Source of the DNA: Daedaleopsis sinensis
Lineage: Eukaryota > Basidiomycota > Agaricomycetes > Polyporales > Polyporaceae
Length of the DNA: 64,000 nt
Direction of reading: 5' to 3'
NCBI GenBank assembly: GCA_033807695.1
Contig: CM066303.1
Location: forward strand, 2,170,001-2,234,000
The translations under genes and the position numbers were made by a program. Shown here piece after piece: positions 46,294 through 57,831 of the stretch. Numbering within the stretch: position 1 is the first letter of the stretch; every line of letters starts with the position of its first letter. The notes under the pieces are model-generated. The model was not told the DNA's origin. It did no database searches and saw only the letters and a program-made list of their open reading frames with translations.

Positions 46294-48527
46294 ATGGACT
46301 ATCTTCTTTTCACCACGCTCCTAGGAATCACACTACTTTTGCTAATCTCATATGACATCGCCTATCAATGGCACAAGAAACTGGCCGCTCGAGTGCTCGA
46401 GTGTCTTTCCACCCACATCAGGACCAACATATCTGACGGTGTGATTCACTTTGCCATCCCCAAGAAACACATTCACGTCCACGGCGCAAACCACTCACAA
46501 TTCTCCTTCAACTATCTCCGTGGTGTCGGTCGCACGTACGGTGAGGGAATTGAGGCCCACTGGGCCCACATGAACCCCGTGGCCCTCAGTGCTCGAGAGA
46601 TGGCCCCCGGAATGAGCAGGGAAGTCATGGACAACCATTGGTCCAGCTGGAACTGGCAAAAACGATTGGCTTTGATACGCAACAGCTCTGTGTACTCTTC
46701 ACGCAAATACTGACTGCGCGTAATACTCCGACAGCTCCTTATCTCGTTAAGCTCCTGCACGAAGCCGATCACATGCACACGAAGCAGGAAGCCGCACACG
46801 AGTTGCTCTCTGCAACCTTCAAGCCAGAGGATCTTGCACTTTGGGAGGCTGAGGTCAGGGCCTGGCAGGAGAACCCGGGGGAGGGTACAGATTCGTATGA
46901 AGAGCAGTGTGCGAGTGAGTAGCTACACCACTCTTTTCTGTGTCCGAATACTCACTTTCCATCGCCCTTCGTTGCGTACACTCGTAGCGGCGACCATCAA
47001 GTCCACAAGACTCGTGATCGCTGACAAGGAAGCGAAGGAACTGGTGGCTGGCACACCGCTGCCCCACAAAGTCTCCCCCAGCGTGTTCTTGCAGGTCGGC
47101 CTCAAGCTCGAGGAGCAGCATATTCCTATTTCGGTTCTTGGTATGCTCACTGAACCATCAGGCGATCTCTCAAGCATCACATCCAGAACAACTCCGGGAC
47201 TCACACAAATCAGGCTTGACCTTCAAGAGAAGCGCAATGTCTTGCAATGCAGAATAGATGTGTGGCTAGACCTACAGGATCTACACATGCCTATCGTTAC
47301 CCAGTTCTGTGTCTCTGGCAATCCCGATGCCCTCACCGCCGCCATCCTTTGCACTACCGCATCACCCGCCAGCGCCTCGACTGCCTAAACAGGGACGGGT
47401 GCTAGAAACATCGCGACTTCGTCTTCGACACCCAGAACCGTGCATGCCGAGTCCTCTCTCTCTGCCGCAGCGACCTCTATGACCTCTGCTCACCCGACCA
47501 ATCTGCCGCCTGCACCATCTGCTACTTCTACCGCGCTCCACCTCTGACATTCACGCAAGCCTCCGCTACACCACCCATGACCGACACAACGCGCAAAGCA
47601 GAGGACATCACGCTTTGGATGCCATCTGTGCTGCCATTGCTGCTATGCTCTTCGCTCACCCCCAGCTTGCTCGATAAGGAATGTCGCCTCCACCTCGCCC
47701 AAGCTGATGATGTCCTGGAGGATATCTGTCGCTGACCAATTCTGACTGGTATCCCAGACTTCCGCCAGTTGAACGTTTCAGGCACCAGGCAGAGAACTGC
47801 CGGCAAAGTGTGGACACTCTTCGCGAAGTTTCAAGACAAGGTGCAGCACACCGCACAGCGCTATCATGCTGCGAGGGCATCTCTCGAGAACCTCGAGTCT
47901 GGAGGAGACTGGATGGCTCGTCTGAAGGTCCTCGCGGACTCCGACATTTGAGGGCCAAATTGGGACGCCACAGAGGAACTGAGCGAAGGGAGATACAAGA
48001 TCTCCTGGATATGGTTGGTCGCGTGCGGGCCAGCCATGGCTGTGCCAGACAGCGTGCAGGCTGATCTTGACCCCAATGAGTTTCTCGCAAGCATCAAGGT
48101 AGAGTGGGCGCAGAGCCAAGCGCGTGCAGAGAGGTGGGACGAGGAGGTTCTCCTGCTAGAAGAGGAGATGTGTCGGGTGTTTGAGTTCTTCCTGTGGAAG
48201 GCTCGCTGGTGGCGTGAGCAGAAGTGGCTCCACACAGACACTCCAACCCCCCTTCAATGTGGCCTGTCTGCACATGCCAAGTACCAAGCCTCGGTGTATG
48301 AGGAACTGGTGTACAAGTGTGTAAACACTTGGCTGCCGTACCTCCGCACTCGAAGTGACACACTCCCAGATTGGGCCATGTGCAATTTGATGTTGCGGGC
48401 TCGTCGGAGGGTACGGACAGTGGTGAAGCCTTCCGGGTACCGGCTGACGTGCATGCGGGCATGTCTTCCTCAACTGCTCTGCCTGATGACACGTCTTCGG
48501 TCTCGAGCTCAGACACTGACAGTGTAG
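46294..48527 (+). pseudogene. KDZ transposase, 5'-truncated and broken
   Basis: Homologue of the intact KDZ gene at 59.7-64.0 kb, beginning at the exon that encodes MDYLLFTTLLGITLLLLISY. The core follows: YDIAYQWHK, IPKKHIHVHGANHSQFSFNY and GRTYGEGIEAHWAHMN with the catalytic-type Glu. The frame shifts near 46,650, and later parts (KEAKELVAGTPLPHKVSPSV, LDLQEKRNVLQCRIDVW, AQADDVLEDICR, GISDF/PDF block, ERWDEEVLLLEEEMCRVFEF) line up in order with KDZ2. Stops occur near 47,388, 47,732 and 47,949. The N-terminal CxC2 zinc region and preceding exons are absent. Confidence 0.85.
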
Positions 48528-48599
48528 TTGAATGATAATGTATTAGACTAGTCCCAATGTGAATGACTCCTCAATGTGATTAATACAGGAGTGCACAGC

Positions 48600-49560
48600 T
48601 TGATTTAAATAACTCGCTGTACAAACTTCATTCCAGAAGTTCCGAGGTTATACAATAACCCACAAAGCCGGTCTACAATGCTCCTGCTATGAATCAGTCA
48701 TATACAGGGGATCTCGCTCTGATTCTTTAAGTCCTGACTTATTACAATTCAAGATAGATGCATTCTACAAGTCCGACATTGTAGAACCGTCATATGCAGG
48801 CTGTAGGTCTCTCATTTCACCAACTCCGGGGTAATACAACCAGAGGTGGGTGCTTTCTACAAGCCCAAAATTGTAGAAGTGTCATATACAGGCTGTAGGT
48901 TGCTCATTCCACCAACTCCGGGGTAATGCAATAAAGGGTGGATATATATAACAAGTCCGACATTGTAGAATGGTCTTAAACAGCTTGTTAATGGCCGATT
49001 CTACCGCTTCTGATGTAATACAATGGGGTATGGCCGTGTATCACAAGTCCGAAACTGTAGAACCGTCATATACAAGCTGTAAGTCCCTCTGTCTACCGAC
49101 TCCGAGGTAATACAATACAGGGTGAGTCTATATAACAAGTCTGACATTGTACTACGCTCATCTACAAGCCTGTCAAAGGTTGATTCTACTGATTCTCAGG
49201 TTATACAACCAGAGGCAGGTGAGTTCTACAAGCTCGATGCTGTACAACGGTCATATACAGGCTGTAAGTAACCCATTCTACTGACTCCGAGGTAATACAA
49301 CGAAGGGAGGGTCAATATCACAATACTTCTGTTGTACTATCCTCATCTACAGTTTGTCAAAGGCCAATTTTCTGACTCTGAGGTTATACAATGGCGCATG
49401 AACCTGTTTTACAGGGACAACATTGTACAATGAGGTTATACAGTCTGTCAAGGGTCCGTTTAATAACTTTCGGGGTATTACAATGTCTCCAAGGGTCTAT
49501 TTTACAGATTTGCCAATGTACAACGCTCATGCACACATCTACTCTGTAGTATAGTACAGC
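48600..49560 (+). repeat. 92-bp satellite, about ten units
   Basis: The marker CAAGTCCGACATTGTAGAA and its variants recur at 48,771, 48,863, 48,955, 49,047, 49,139, 49,232, 49,323, 49,413 and 49,506, that is every 90-93 bp. Each unit also contains CATATACAGGCTGTAAG and ACTCCGAGGTAATACAA or variants. Alternate units are more alike in places, hinting at a two-unit higher order. No coding potential. Confidence 0.9.
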
Positions 49561-51803
49561 AACCTCAAGGTACATTCTACAAGGCTGCCTATATAAGCTG
49601 GCGGGCTCTGTAATACCCTGGACAGGTATTTATATAATACAAAGGTGCCCACTATCAGCATCTCAGAATCACCAGGTAGGTGGTAGATTGTATTACATTA
49701 GTGGCAACTACAGCTGGGACCTTGAACTAATACCACCAATTATCTTCTGTAGGTGAACATCCTGCAAAGAAAGCCAATGGCAAAGGCAGGGGAAGAAACA
49801 AGAAAGGGAAGAACACCAGTACATCAATGCCCAAGAAGACGTCAAATACAAATATATTATTTGTTGTGGCTGTCAATTTGACGGGAGTGTGGTCTAGTAG
49901 TCATGGATTGTGTATCTGTACAAGTGCTGTGGGTGCATTCAGAGCAGTTACCAAAACTGCATCCTTCACTGCTGCTGCTATGATCCACATATCCCATGTG
50001 TCACTCTCAACATCAACTTTTGTCTGCTGCTCAGGTTCAATGTGACCCTATTGAAGACCATCAGCTTCTTTCAGGACAAAACATAAGATCAACCGCAAAC
50101 GAGCATGTGAATGACAGTTCGTGATCACTTCATTTACTAAGGCAGAGTATAACCAACTAAAATCACCATTCAAGTAGAGCCACTCAGCGTAGATGAACCA
50201 CCTATTCCTATAGCTCTGGACACTGATACATAGAAATGTAAGACAGGTCAGTAGTTATTGTCATGTATAACATGGCACTAAATTATCACAGAATATGAGA
50301 ATGTGATGTAATATTTCTCTCATGACACCATCCTTGACCAAGTTGTCTTATGGGAGAAGTTAGCTGCAATAAACACCCTGGTATGGCCTTCCAGTGATGT
50401 CAATGACCTTGATATCTTCAGCAAAGCCTGGAGCAACCCCTCAGAACATCATTCTGCTAATTTCCCTGCAGCACTTCAGTAAATGTGGCATGCATTCCCC
50501 TTCTGTGTGATATGTTGTTGAAGTTGTGGCCGTGGGAGTATCTCTGCATTGTTGCTGACTCATGCTGTGTAATGCAGCTGCCTGGAAATGGCTCACCATT
50601 AACTGTACCATGTATGTTCATCAACGGGTTGCATCTCTGTGGTTGGACAACTATTGGAAACAGGCTAGAACACGAGCGGAGCGACAACGGGCGAAGCAGA
50701 GGTTACAACAGGACTATCGATAATGTAGCTACGATGTACAGTAACTACATATGTCAAATAAGGAGTATCATAATAAGTGCCCTTACGAGCGCCGGGTTAC
50801 TTACAACAACAACAACACAACTGAGTTCCAAGCGGACCTGATGACTGGTTGGAGAAGCTCACCTTTGATATTTTTGACTCTCTTAGCCATTGGAAAGCCA
50901 GATCTCTCCATAGATCTAATTATTTTCCTACCCCACCTAATTACAAGCACAAGGATGTCCATCTGTATGTTATCTATTTATAACAGCGAGGTCAGAGAGA
51001 AAGCTGTAGAGCATGTTGTCTTAACACTCTGCAAGTGGCTTGACTATCCAACCAACATTCACCTCCTAGCGGCGCACTTTGTCCTTTATCCATTGTACAC
51101 ATTCAAGAATGAGGATGTTCTTATTCTACCTGGCCTTTGGATGGTGCACCAAAGCACATCTGATTGGACCTTCCAGGATATCACCTACCAGCTTTGGGGT
51201 CGGCATGCTTGATGACTTCAGAGACATCCTCAGCACTTTACCCTTTGCTAATCCTAGCTCTCCTGAAGCTGCCCTGCTATCCTGTCTCTCCATTGCTATT
51301 CACCAACGCCATCCTCATCTCCATGCTATTTCTGCCTCTCTTGCCCACAATATGTCCTCCCTCCCAAGCCTATGCAATGAATGGTCTCAGAAATCATTCC
51401 CTGGTCCCCATCTTCTCAGCACGTGTCTACATCCTCTGCCACTACTACTCGACTTCAGCAATGAACTCCCTGAACTGTTCTGAGTTCAAGGGATAGTTAA
51501 TGCGAACCAGAATCGATTCCTTCCCTTCCATGAATTCACTCCATTTTGCCAATGAATGAAGTGCAAGGATAGCCCATTCAGTGTGGATCTACTGGACAAG
51601 CCAGGTGGATTTTCTAGCTGTTTCATTGCTTGTACACTTCTGTTTAACTCTCCCCTTTGTGAAGATGAACAAAATTGTGTCCTTTGCTGATAAGGATACT
51701 TGGCTTACCTACCTTGAAAACACGGGGTATGACAGCACTACAGAATTGCTAAAGACATTGATCAACATGCAATGCTGTGGGTCCACTTGTAACCAGAGGG
51801 TGG
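49561..51803. other. Gene fragments, none assignable
   Basis: A lysine/glycine-rich frame (about 49,753-50,045, KKANGKGRGRNKKGKNTSTS) follows a possible AG acceptor. A short coding-like piece (LWEKLAAINTLVWPSSDVND) lies at 50,345. Frames at 50,840-51,212 (CKWLDYPTNIHLLAAHFVLY) and 51,079-51,483 (LDDFRDILSTLPFANPSSPE) overlap by a shift, as in a broken gene. 51,581-51,808 (SFADKDTWLTYLENTGYDST) is open. None shows a domain I recognise. Confidence 0.35.
50653..50808. mobile_element. Short interspersed element R3, copy 2
   Basis: Shares start ATTG-GAA-AGGCTA, CACGAGCGGAGCGAC, GAGGTTACAACAGGACT and terminal GCGCCGGGTTACTTACAACA with the copy at 40,719-40,900. No inverted termini. Confidence 0.6.
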
Positions 51804-52045
51804 TGTAAGCCTCACTCTGCTATTCTCCCGCGCTTAGCTTACACAGCCACACCTTCCTATTCTGGATACCATATTGTTCCGCGGTTTACGCTGTGTGCTC
51901 CTCTACCTCCTACTTAGAGAAGCAACACAGGTACGCACTAACATACATGTTCTACCTACCTCCTACTTAGAGAAGCAACACAGATACCTTGTGCCTGTTC
52001 TGTTCCTCTAGTGTGAGCCACCCGCCGCCCGACACCGGGCTTACA
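51804..52045 (+). repeat. 5' LTR of a gypsy-type element
   Basis: 242 bp starting TGTAAGC and ending GCTTACA, the short inverted TG...CA termini of an LTR, placed directly before a Ty3/gypsy gag frame. Contains a 24-bp direct pair (CTCCTACTTAGAGAAGCAAC) at about 51,906 and 51,960. No second copy was found in the window, consistent with 3' truncation. Confidence 0.6.
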
Positions 52046-53352
52046 CTTTTTTTTTGAACATCGCATACACCCCGCCTGCGAACGAGTGGACAAACAACCA
52101 CACCTCCGGAGACAAACACTTCTCGAAGGGTCGCAACAATACGCAAAGCTGGTTAAGGTGCAGAAACGAGTACGGGAGTTCGCCCCTTCCTCCTCGTTGT
52201 TCGCGCTTTTTCACACTGTCGCGACACGTCCCCTCAATCCCTTTCCCTCTCCGGACTCGTTCCCGAGTGGAACCCAGTCCGCTTGGTACCCCTTCGGGTT
52301 CCCCCGACGCACACAACACCATCCTTGGTCCACGAGAATTTGCTGACGACGACGTCCACGATCCAGACGACTTGTCAGATCTCTCGGATTTGACGTCCCT
52401 GTCATCTCTTTCTCGTCTGCGCTCGGAATCTCCCTTCCCGGAGGCTTCCCAAGACTCACCAGACAACCGCTGGACGATAAACGACCGCATACAAGGACTA
52501 GAAGGGCGCATATACTCACCTCCCGTATGTCCTTCTCAAAACGAGTCTTTTTCGTCCACCCCGCCACCGAAGCTGGCATCACCGTCATCTGAACCCACTG
52601 TTTTACCGCCTCTGGCCCCCAAGCCAGTCAATACCGTTCCGGAACTTCCGTCCCTTGCCGTCACCGTTAAATCCGAACCCAACGATTCAGTTCCCACCGC
52701 TTCCACTGCTCCCGTCCATCCAGATCAGACTTCCGGTCCTTCCACTGCTCCCGTCCAAAAATCTCAATACGTCCCACGCTTCCGACCCATTGTCGCCATC
52801 TCCATCCCTACAGTCGACTCCTCTTCAGACTCCGACTCCGACTCCTGCTCTCGACCAGTCATGTCTTCCGCTTCCTCAGCTCCCTCCGATCTTGCAGAAG
52901 TAAAATGCGATTCATACAAAGAACTCCCGGCTCTCACCGCAGGCAAACTCCTGCCTGTGGTATACCACGAATGGGTCGCTAAATGCAGACAATATTTCGA
53001 GACGAAGAAGATCTTGGACGATCGCAAGGTTTTTGTGGCCATGTCGGGTGTGCGAGACCCTTTGATGAAAGATTGGTATTACGCTGATCAGATCGCATTC
53101 CATCGGCTAGCGTGGCCTTCTTTCTGCACAGTATTCCAAGATCGATTCCTCGAGAAATTCTGGGTCCAGAAGTTGGTCCAGACTATGTCTCGCCTCTCGC
53201 AGACATCAGACGAGCCCCTCACTCGTTACATCGAACGACTCGAGCGACAGAACATCCTACTGCGTGGCTCCGCCCATCGCTGGGACGATGATCGCCTCCG
53301 GGAGCATATCGAGTCCCACGCGGTACCGGACATCCGGGCAGAGGCCCACTAG
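52046..53352 (+). pseudogene. Ty3/gypsy gag, truncated
   Basis: An open frame of about 430 codons without a convincing ATG at its head. A Ser/Pro-rich N-terminal half leads to the conserved fungal gypsy capsid region: LTAGKLLPVVYHEWVAKCRQ, FVAMSGVRDPLMKDWYYADQ, FLEKFWVQKLVQTMSRLSQ and ERLERQNILLRGSAHRWDDD. It stops at 53,352, before any zinc knuckle, protease or polymerase, and no pol follows. The Gag shell protein would package element RNA; this copy cannot do so alone. Confidence 0.8.
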
Positions 53353-54285
53353 CTGTGGTAGTTCTGATGTATTACGAACAGGTACTTTGTCTAAGCCTTA
53401 TTGCAATAGGAACAGGCAGGGCATATGATGTATTACGAAGCCCTGGGGAGGTCCTGGGCACTATCAGCTTGGCAAACCCAATTAGGCAAAAGGGTGCAAA
53501 ATGCTTGATATCTGGCAAATTAAGCACATCAAAGGCTTATCTCTATAGATAATAGCACTATTAGGCCTGTCCTGGGCGCACCTTTGGGCGCTTATTTTCG
53601 CTCCAGCATTCCCACACCTCCTGCACCTGATTAGGTAATTTGCTGGGGGGCTACTATAGGTGGGGGATTAGTTCCACTATTGCTCCCTCAATTCTGGATA
53701 GATTTGGATGGTTGTAGGTGCATTGGAAAGGTATTGTAAGGGCCATTCAAGCGCACTATAGAGGGGGTATACTCTAGCTACATGCATGCTATAAATTGCA
53801 ACCTGATAGGCATAAATGCAGGTTTTCAATGGGGTATAGCCTACTTAGTTCTAGGTGGACTATACAATGGACCGTATATGTACAAGAACATGAAGATGGG
53901 TAACTCACCGTGACAATTTGCTATGAGCACTGCACGTTGCACAACCACCTGCTGAAACATCACCCAGGGTGTATACGATTCAGCGTGCTAGCCTCGCACC
54001 TGTGGTCACCACTTCCCTATTAAATAACACAGACACAAGCCTGTGGAATGGTCTGTAAGTTGTCTGAATGGCCTAGGACACTTGGGAATCATATATCTTT
54101 CCTGGACTCTTGAGTATTCCGCTTCGAGGCCCATATAGAAGAGTCCTGGACACTTTAATAAGTTCTACAAGTATATAAAAGAGTCTTAGACATTATTAGA
54201 AGGGGCCAGACATTATATCTAAGTACTGCCTTGCTCATCCAATTCAAGAGTGCGCTCTCCGGTTTATGAGCCCATGACTCTTTAT
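53353..54285. other. LTR-like remnant, no gene
   Basis: 53,575-53,660 (CTGGGCGCACCTTTGGGCGC; TTATTTTCGCTCC; TTAGGTAATTTGCTGGG) resembles the 3' part of repeat R2, and CACCTGTGGTCACCACTT at 53,998 matches the R2 start. Probably divergent members of the same LTR group. Three related tracts with AGAGTC and GGACAC motifs follow at 54,100-54,210. Confidence 0.4.
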
Positions 54286-54620
54286 TCAATAGTACACACT
54301 CTGCCTACCCCGCCTGGCACTCTCAATTCAATACTGCACACTCTGCCTTCGCAGCCTACGACTTTGTATCCAATACTGCACACTCTGCCTACCCCGCCCG
54401 GCACTCTCAATTCAATACTGCACACTCTGCCTTCGCAGCCTACGACTCTGTATCCAATACTGCACACTCTGCCTTCGCAGCCTACGACTTTGTATCCAAT
54501 ACTGCACACTCTGCCTACCTCGCCCGGCACTCTCAATTCAATACTGCACACTCTGCCTTCGCAGCCTACGACTCTGTATTCAACAGTACGTACTCTGCCT
54601 ACCCTGCCCGAGACTCGCAA
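54286..54620 (+). repeat. 42-bp minisatellite, open in both strands
   Basis: About eight units alternate between two forms, encoding HTLPTPPGTLNSIL and HTLPSQPTTLYPIL on the plus strand. Because 42 is a multiple of three, the array stays open on the plus strand (54,250-54,765) and on the minus strand (54,620-54,282, motif EGRVCSI). Absence of any domain or splice context suggests a minisatellite rather than a gene. Confidence 0.8.
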
Positions 54621-55038
54621 TTCAAATATAACAAGTCATTTGAGCTATGTCAGCAGTGCCTACCACTTTGGGCGGAAATCGTACTCAACGCCCGGTGCGA
54701 CGTACATCTACATTGGTGGCAGTCTAGATTCACCATCGACCGCTGACGTCACTCTGATTTGCTGATCTCCATGAAATCACCGTCTAGATCCCATTAATCC
54801 TTTATTGCAAGGATAGGAGAGCTAAAGTAAGATGACAGCAGTCCATACGGATGATGTTAGCTACCCAGAGGTCCATGGTATACAGTAGACTAACGAGACC
54901 AAACGCATATCGAAGGGCGGGCATATCGAAGGGTGGGAACATCGCAGCACAAGCTCATTCTGTTGACGACGGAAAGACATTGAAAGCAAGCCAAGATATG
55001 CCAAGATAAACCAAGAAGATGATGGCGATGCACATACA
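54621..55038. other. No gene seen
   Basis: Sequence between the minisatellite and the 3' end of the X2 gene. A 13-bp pair CATATCGAAGGG recurs near 54,907 and 54,920. Confidence 0.4.
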
Positions 55039-57629
55039 CTAGTCAACGGACTTGCGCCTCTTGGCTGCAGGTTCTTCGGACGGCACATCGCCGGGCGAGC
55101 GGGTGCGCTTCCGTGCGTGACACAGAACGAGCACCTGAATCACCCACGTCAATTCGGCGAGCAAGAGAGTCTTGTCCGTGTCCCCCGAGGGCATCACACG
55201 TAGCCACCAGGCAGCCGCAATCAAAGGTATAAACACACCATTAGCCCCTGTAACCTGCAGAGTATCCCAACCACCGCGCGTAGCAGCCTCTTCCGGTGCC
55301 AGTTGCATTGACAAGGGCCAGGTCACTCCCTCCGACAGCCTCCAGGCTGGCTGCAGAGCAGCCCACCACGCCTTCCAAGCTTGACTGTGCTTCGGGAGCG
55401 TGACCGTCGGTATGCTCTTTACGTCGTACTTTCTTCCGCGTCCGAGCCACCACTGGACGGCGTCTGGACGGTGTGTGGTAGGAACGCGACCCTAACGGAC
55501 GATTCGGATGAGTTTTAGGCAGAGCAAGCTTGTAAAAGGGACTTTACCTTCGTGCCATACACCATCTTCACTTCAAGCGCTAGCCATTCAACCAACAGTG
55601 CACGCCATGTTACGTCTTCGCTAGACTCCCACAGATAGGGTAGCCCAGCTTTCACCCATTCCGGCGCATCTGCGGGGATCGGCAAAACGTTCGCGTCTGA
55701 AGAGGACGGCGTGGACGAGATAGCACGAGTCTCCGAGCCTGAACCGACAGCAGAAGTTGGTGTAGTCGACGAGACGGGAGCGGGGGCAGTCGACAAAGCA
55801 GGAGCGGGCGTAGTCGACGAAGGAGCGGGGGCAGCCGACGAAGCGGGAGCGGGCGTGGTCGATGAAGCAGAGGCAGGCGTGTCCAACATTGACGGACGCG
55901 TCCGAGACCGTGTGTTACGTGGCTCTGAACGCTGCACGTGGTCCCCGGCTACCTCCTTCTGTTTGCGCTTCTTTGTGTTCTTCTCACGCACCGCCGGAAG
56001 GAGGAATGGCCCAGGACCGAACTTGGCGTCAAGTTCCATCCGGAACTCTCGCAGCTTAGCTATGTTCTCTCGTCGCATCGTCTCGAAATCTTTTTCAGGC
56101 GGTGAGTCGTCCTCTTCCTCATCCTCATCCTCGTCCTCTGACTCTGACTCTCTTACTTCCGGTGCTGTGGGCGTAGCCTGGGGCACAGCTCCAGGTGCAG
56201 CGGGAGCGGATGCGGGCTCGGGCGCGTGCTCGGGAACGGGAACGGGCTCGGGAACGGGCTGGGGAACGGGCTCGGGTGCAGGCTCAGGCACGAGCTGGGG
56301 TGCGGGCTCAGGTGCAGGCTCAGGCGCGAGCTGGGGAACGGGCGCGGGCTTGCGGGGAATGGGCCGGGGAACAGGAACAGGAGTGGGCTGGGCAGCAGAA
56401 GCCAATGCGGCAGCAGGAGCAGGAGCGGGCTGGGGCTGAGCAGCAGGAGCCGGCGGGGCAGGAGCGGGCTGGGCAGGAGCGGGCTGGGCAGGAGCGGGCT
56501 GGGCAGGAGCAGGCTGGGCCGCTGGCTGCTTCTTCCCTCTCGACGTCGCGCCGTCAGTTCTAGAAGTCTCCGAGTCGTCGTCATCGGAGAACGGGACTGT
56601 ACGTGCCCTGTAAGTGAAGTAGTCTAGTAATTGAGAATAATATGACTCACCGATGCAGCGTGGAATGAAGTCCTCGAAAGATTTCTCGAAGTCCGCGTAT
56701 TTGGGATCGTAGTCAGGCCAGCTCTTATTCGTGTCCTTGGTAGCCCCACGATGTGCACTACAACACCCTGTTCACTAACGTGCACTAGCTAACAGGATGA
56801 CAGGAAACGTACGCAATGGTGGCATAACGATTCATCTTTGGATGCCACCCACCGACCATGATCGTGCCCACCCATCCGGTCTGTTTCTCAAGCTCTTCAA
56901 GAATTGTCGTCATCGTTTTGGGCAGGCGTCGAAGAGCCCTGCCTCGAGGTCAGTCATTCTTAGCAAGGTTAGCACGTGTAAACACTCACTTTTCTATGTG
57001 GTCCACAGTCGGTTCCTCCGCCCGCTCACCCTCCGCGCGAAATGCCTCGACCTTCGCCTTCACCTCCTCCGTCTCCAAATCAAGAAGCTCCTTCGCCACG
57101 TCAGCTTGGAATTTGATGAAAGCGATGGGTTTCTCATCATCCGGAAGATCTTCTTTGTACTCAAGGTACCGGGTCTTGATTATCGGCGTAAGTTGGTCTT
57201 TCTTGAACTTGAGATATGCCTGATAGTCCTGTAGCTTTCCATAGCGCTTGGGCGTGAGGTTGAGGATCGAATCGGATTTGCTACTGTCGATCCCCGTGGT
57301 ACGGTCGCGTGACGCGCCATAATACCAGTTATAGATACGCTGCGTAATTATGAGGTGTGCTCCGAAGGTATCTAATTAATTGCAGGCGAACTACTCACCG
57401 TCCTTGCTCTAGCCTTCTGCTTGCTCGTGGCCTTCGCGAAGTCATCCTCCGCCTCTGCAAGCTCCGCAGCATTGACGGGAGGCAACGGCCATTGGGCAAG
57501 GAATCCACTCAACGAAATATCGAGGAACTTCTTGGCCTCCCTCGGTACGTCCCTGGTCTCGAGATATTCCGGAAGACGGGCTCCGAGCCATGTATCCTGC
57601 GCGGCAGTTGTCCATCTCGAGCGGCCCAT
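55039..57629 (-). CDS. Family X protein X2, intact, 771 aa
   Basis: Unknown function; recognised only as a family whose members sit beside KDZ transposases twice in this window. Six exons (57,629-57,399; 57,339-56,990; 56,938-56,813; 56,757-56,651; 56,596-55,548; 55,491-55,039) join in phase through canonical GT-AG introns. The N-terminal part is helical and rich in W, E and K (MGRSRWTTAAQDTWLGARLP). A middle region is rich in PA repeats and then acidic (SESEDEDEDEEEDDSPP). The C-terminal domain has PDAVQWWLGRGRKYD, WKAWWAALQPAWR and GANGVFIPLIAAAWWL. The end EEPAAKRRKSVD is a likely nuclear signal. The gene is divergent from the next one with 202 bp between start codons. Confidence 0.8.
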
Positions 57630-57831
57630 GGTGGCGAACGAGTTAGACGTGTATGGGGGAGAGTTGTGCGTGAGAAGAAGGGGAGAGGTACACCGAGTAC
57701 TCCGCCTGCTTGCCTGCATTTGGAGGTCTCCGCCAGATATACTTAAACCAGGACCCGCGCCCCTTCTCGTCCCATCATTCCTGCTCCCTTCCCCCGCTAT
57801 ACTTCCTCCCTCTTCAACCTTTTGTTCGACC
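57630..57831. promoter_or_regulatory. Divergent promoter of X2 and the RNase H-N gene
   Basis: The 202 bp between the two ATGs must serve both directions. It contains a CT-rich tract (CTGCTCCCTTCCCCCGC, about 57,781), frequent before fungal transcription starts, and a TATA-like GATATACTTAAACC at about 57,736. Shared control of both genes is an inference from geometry. Confidence 0.5.

Noticed and set aside
48600..49560. The regularly spaced repeats as a CRISPR array.
   Set aside because: Units are 92 bp of continuous degenerate repeat with no unique spacers, no cas genes are present and the genome is eukaryotic.
55711..56627. Plus-strand frames rich in Gly/Ala/Arg opposite the X2 gene.
   Set aside because: They mirror the PA-repeat and acidic exon of X2, whose six exons join in phase.
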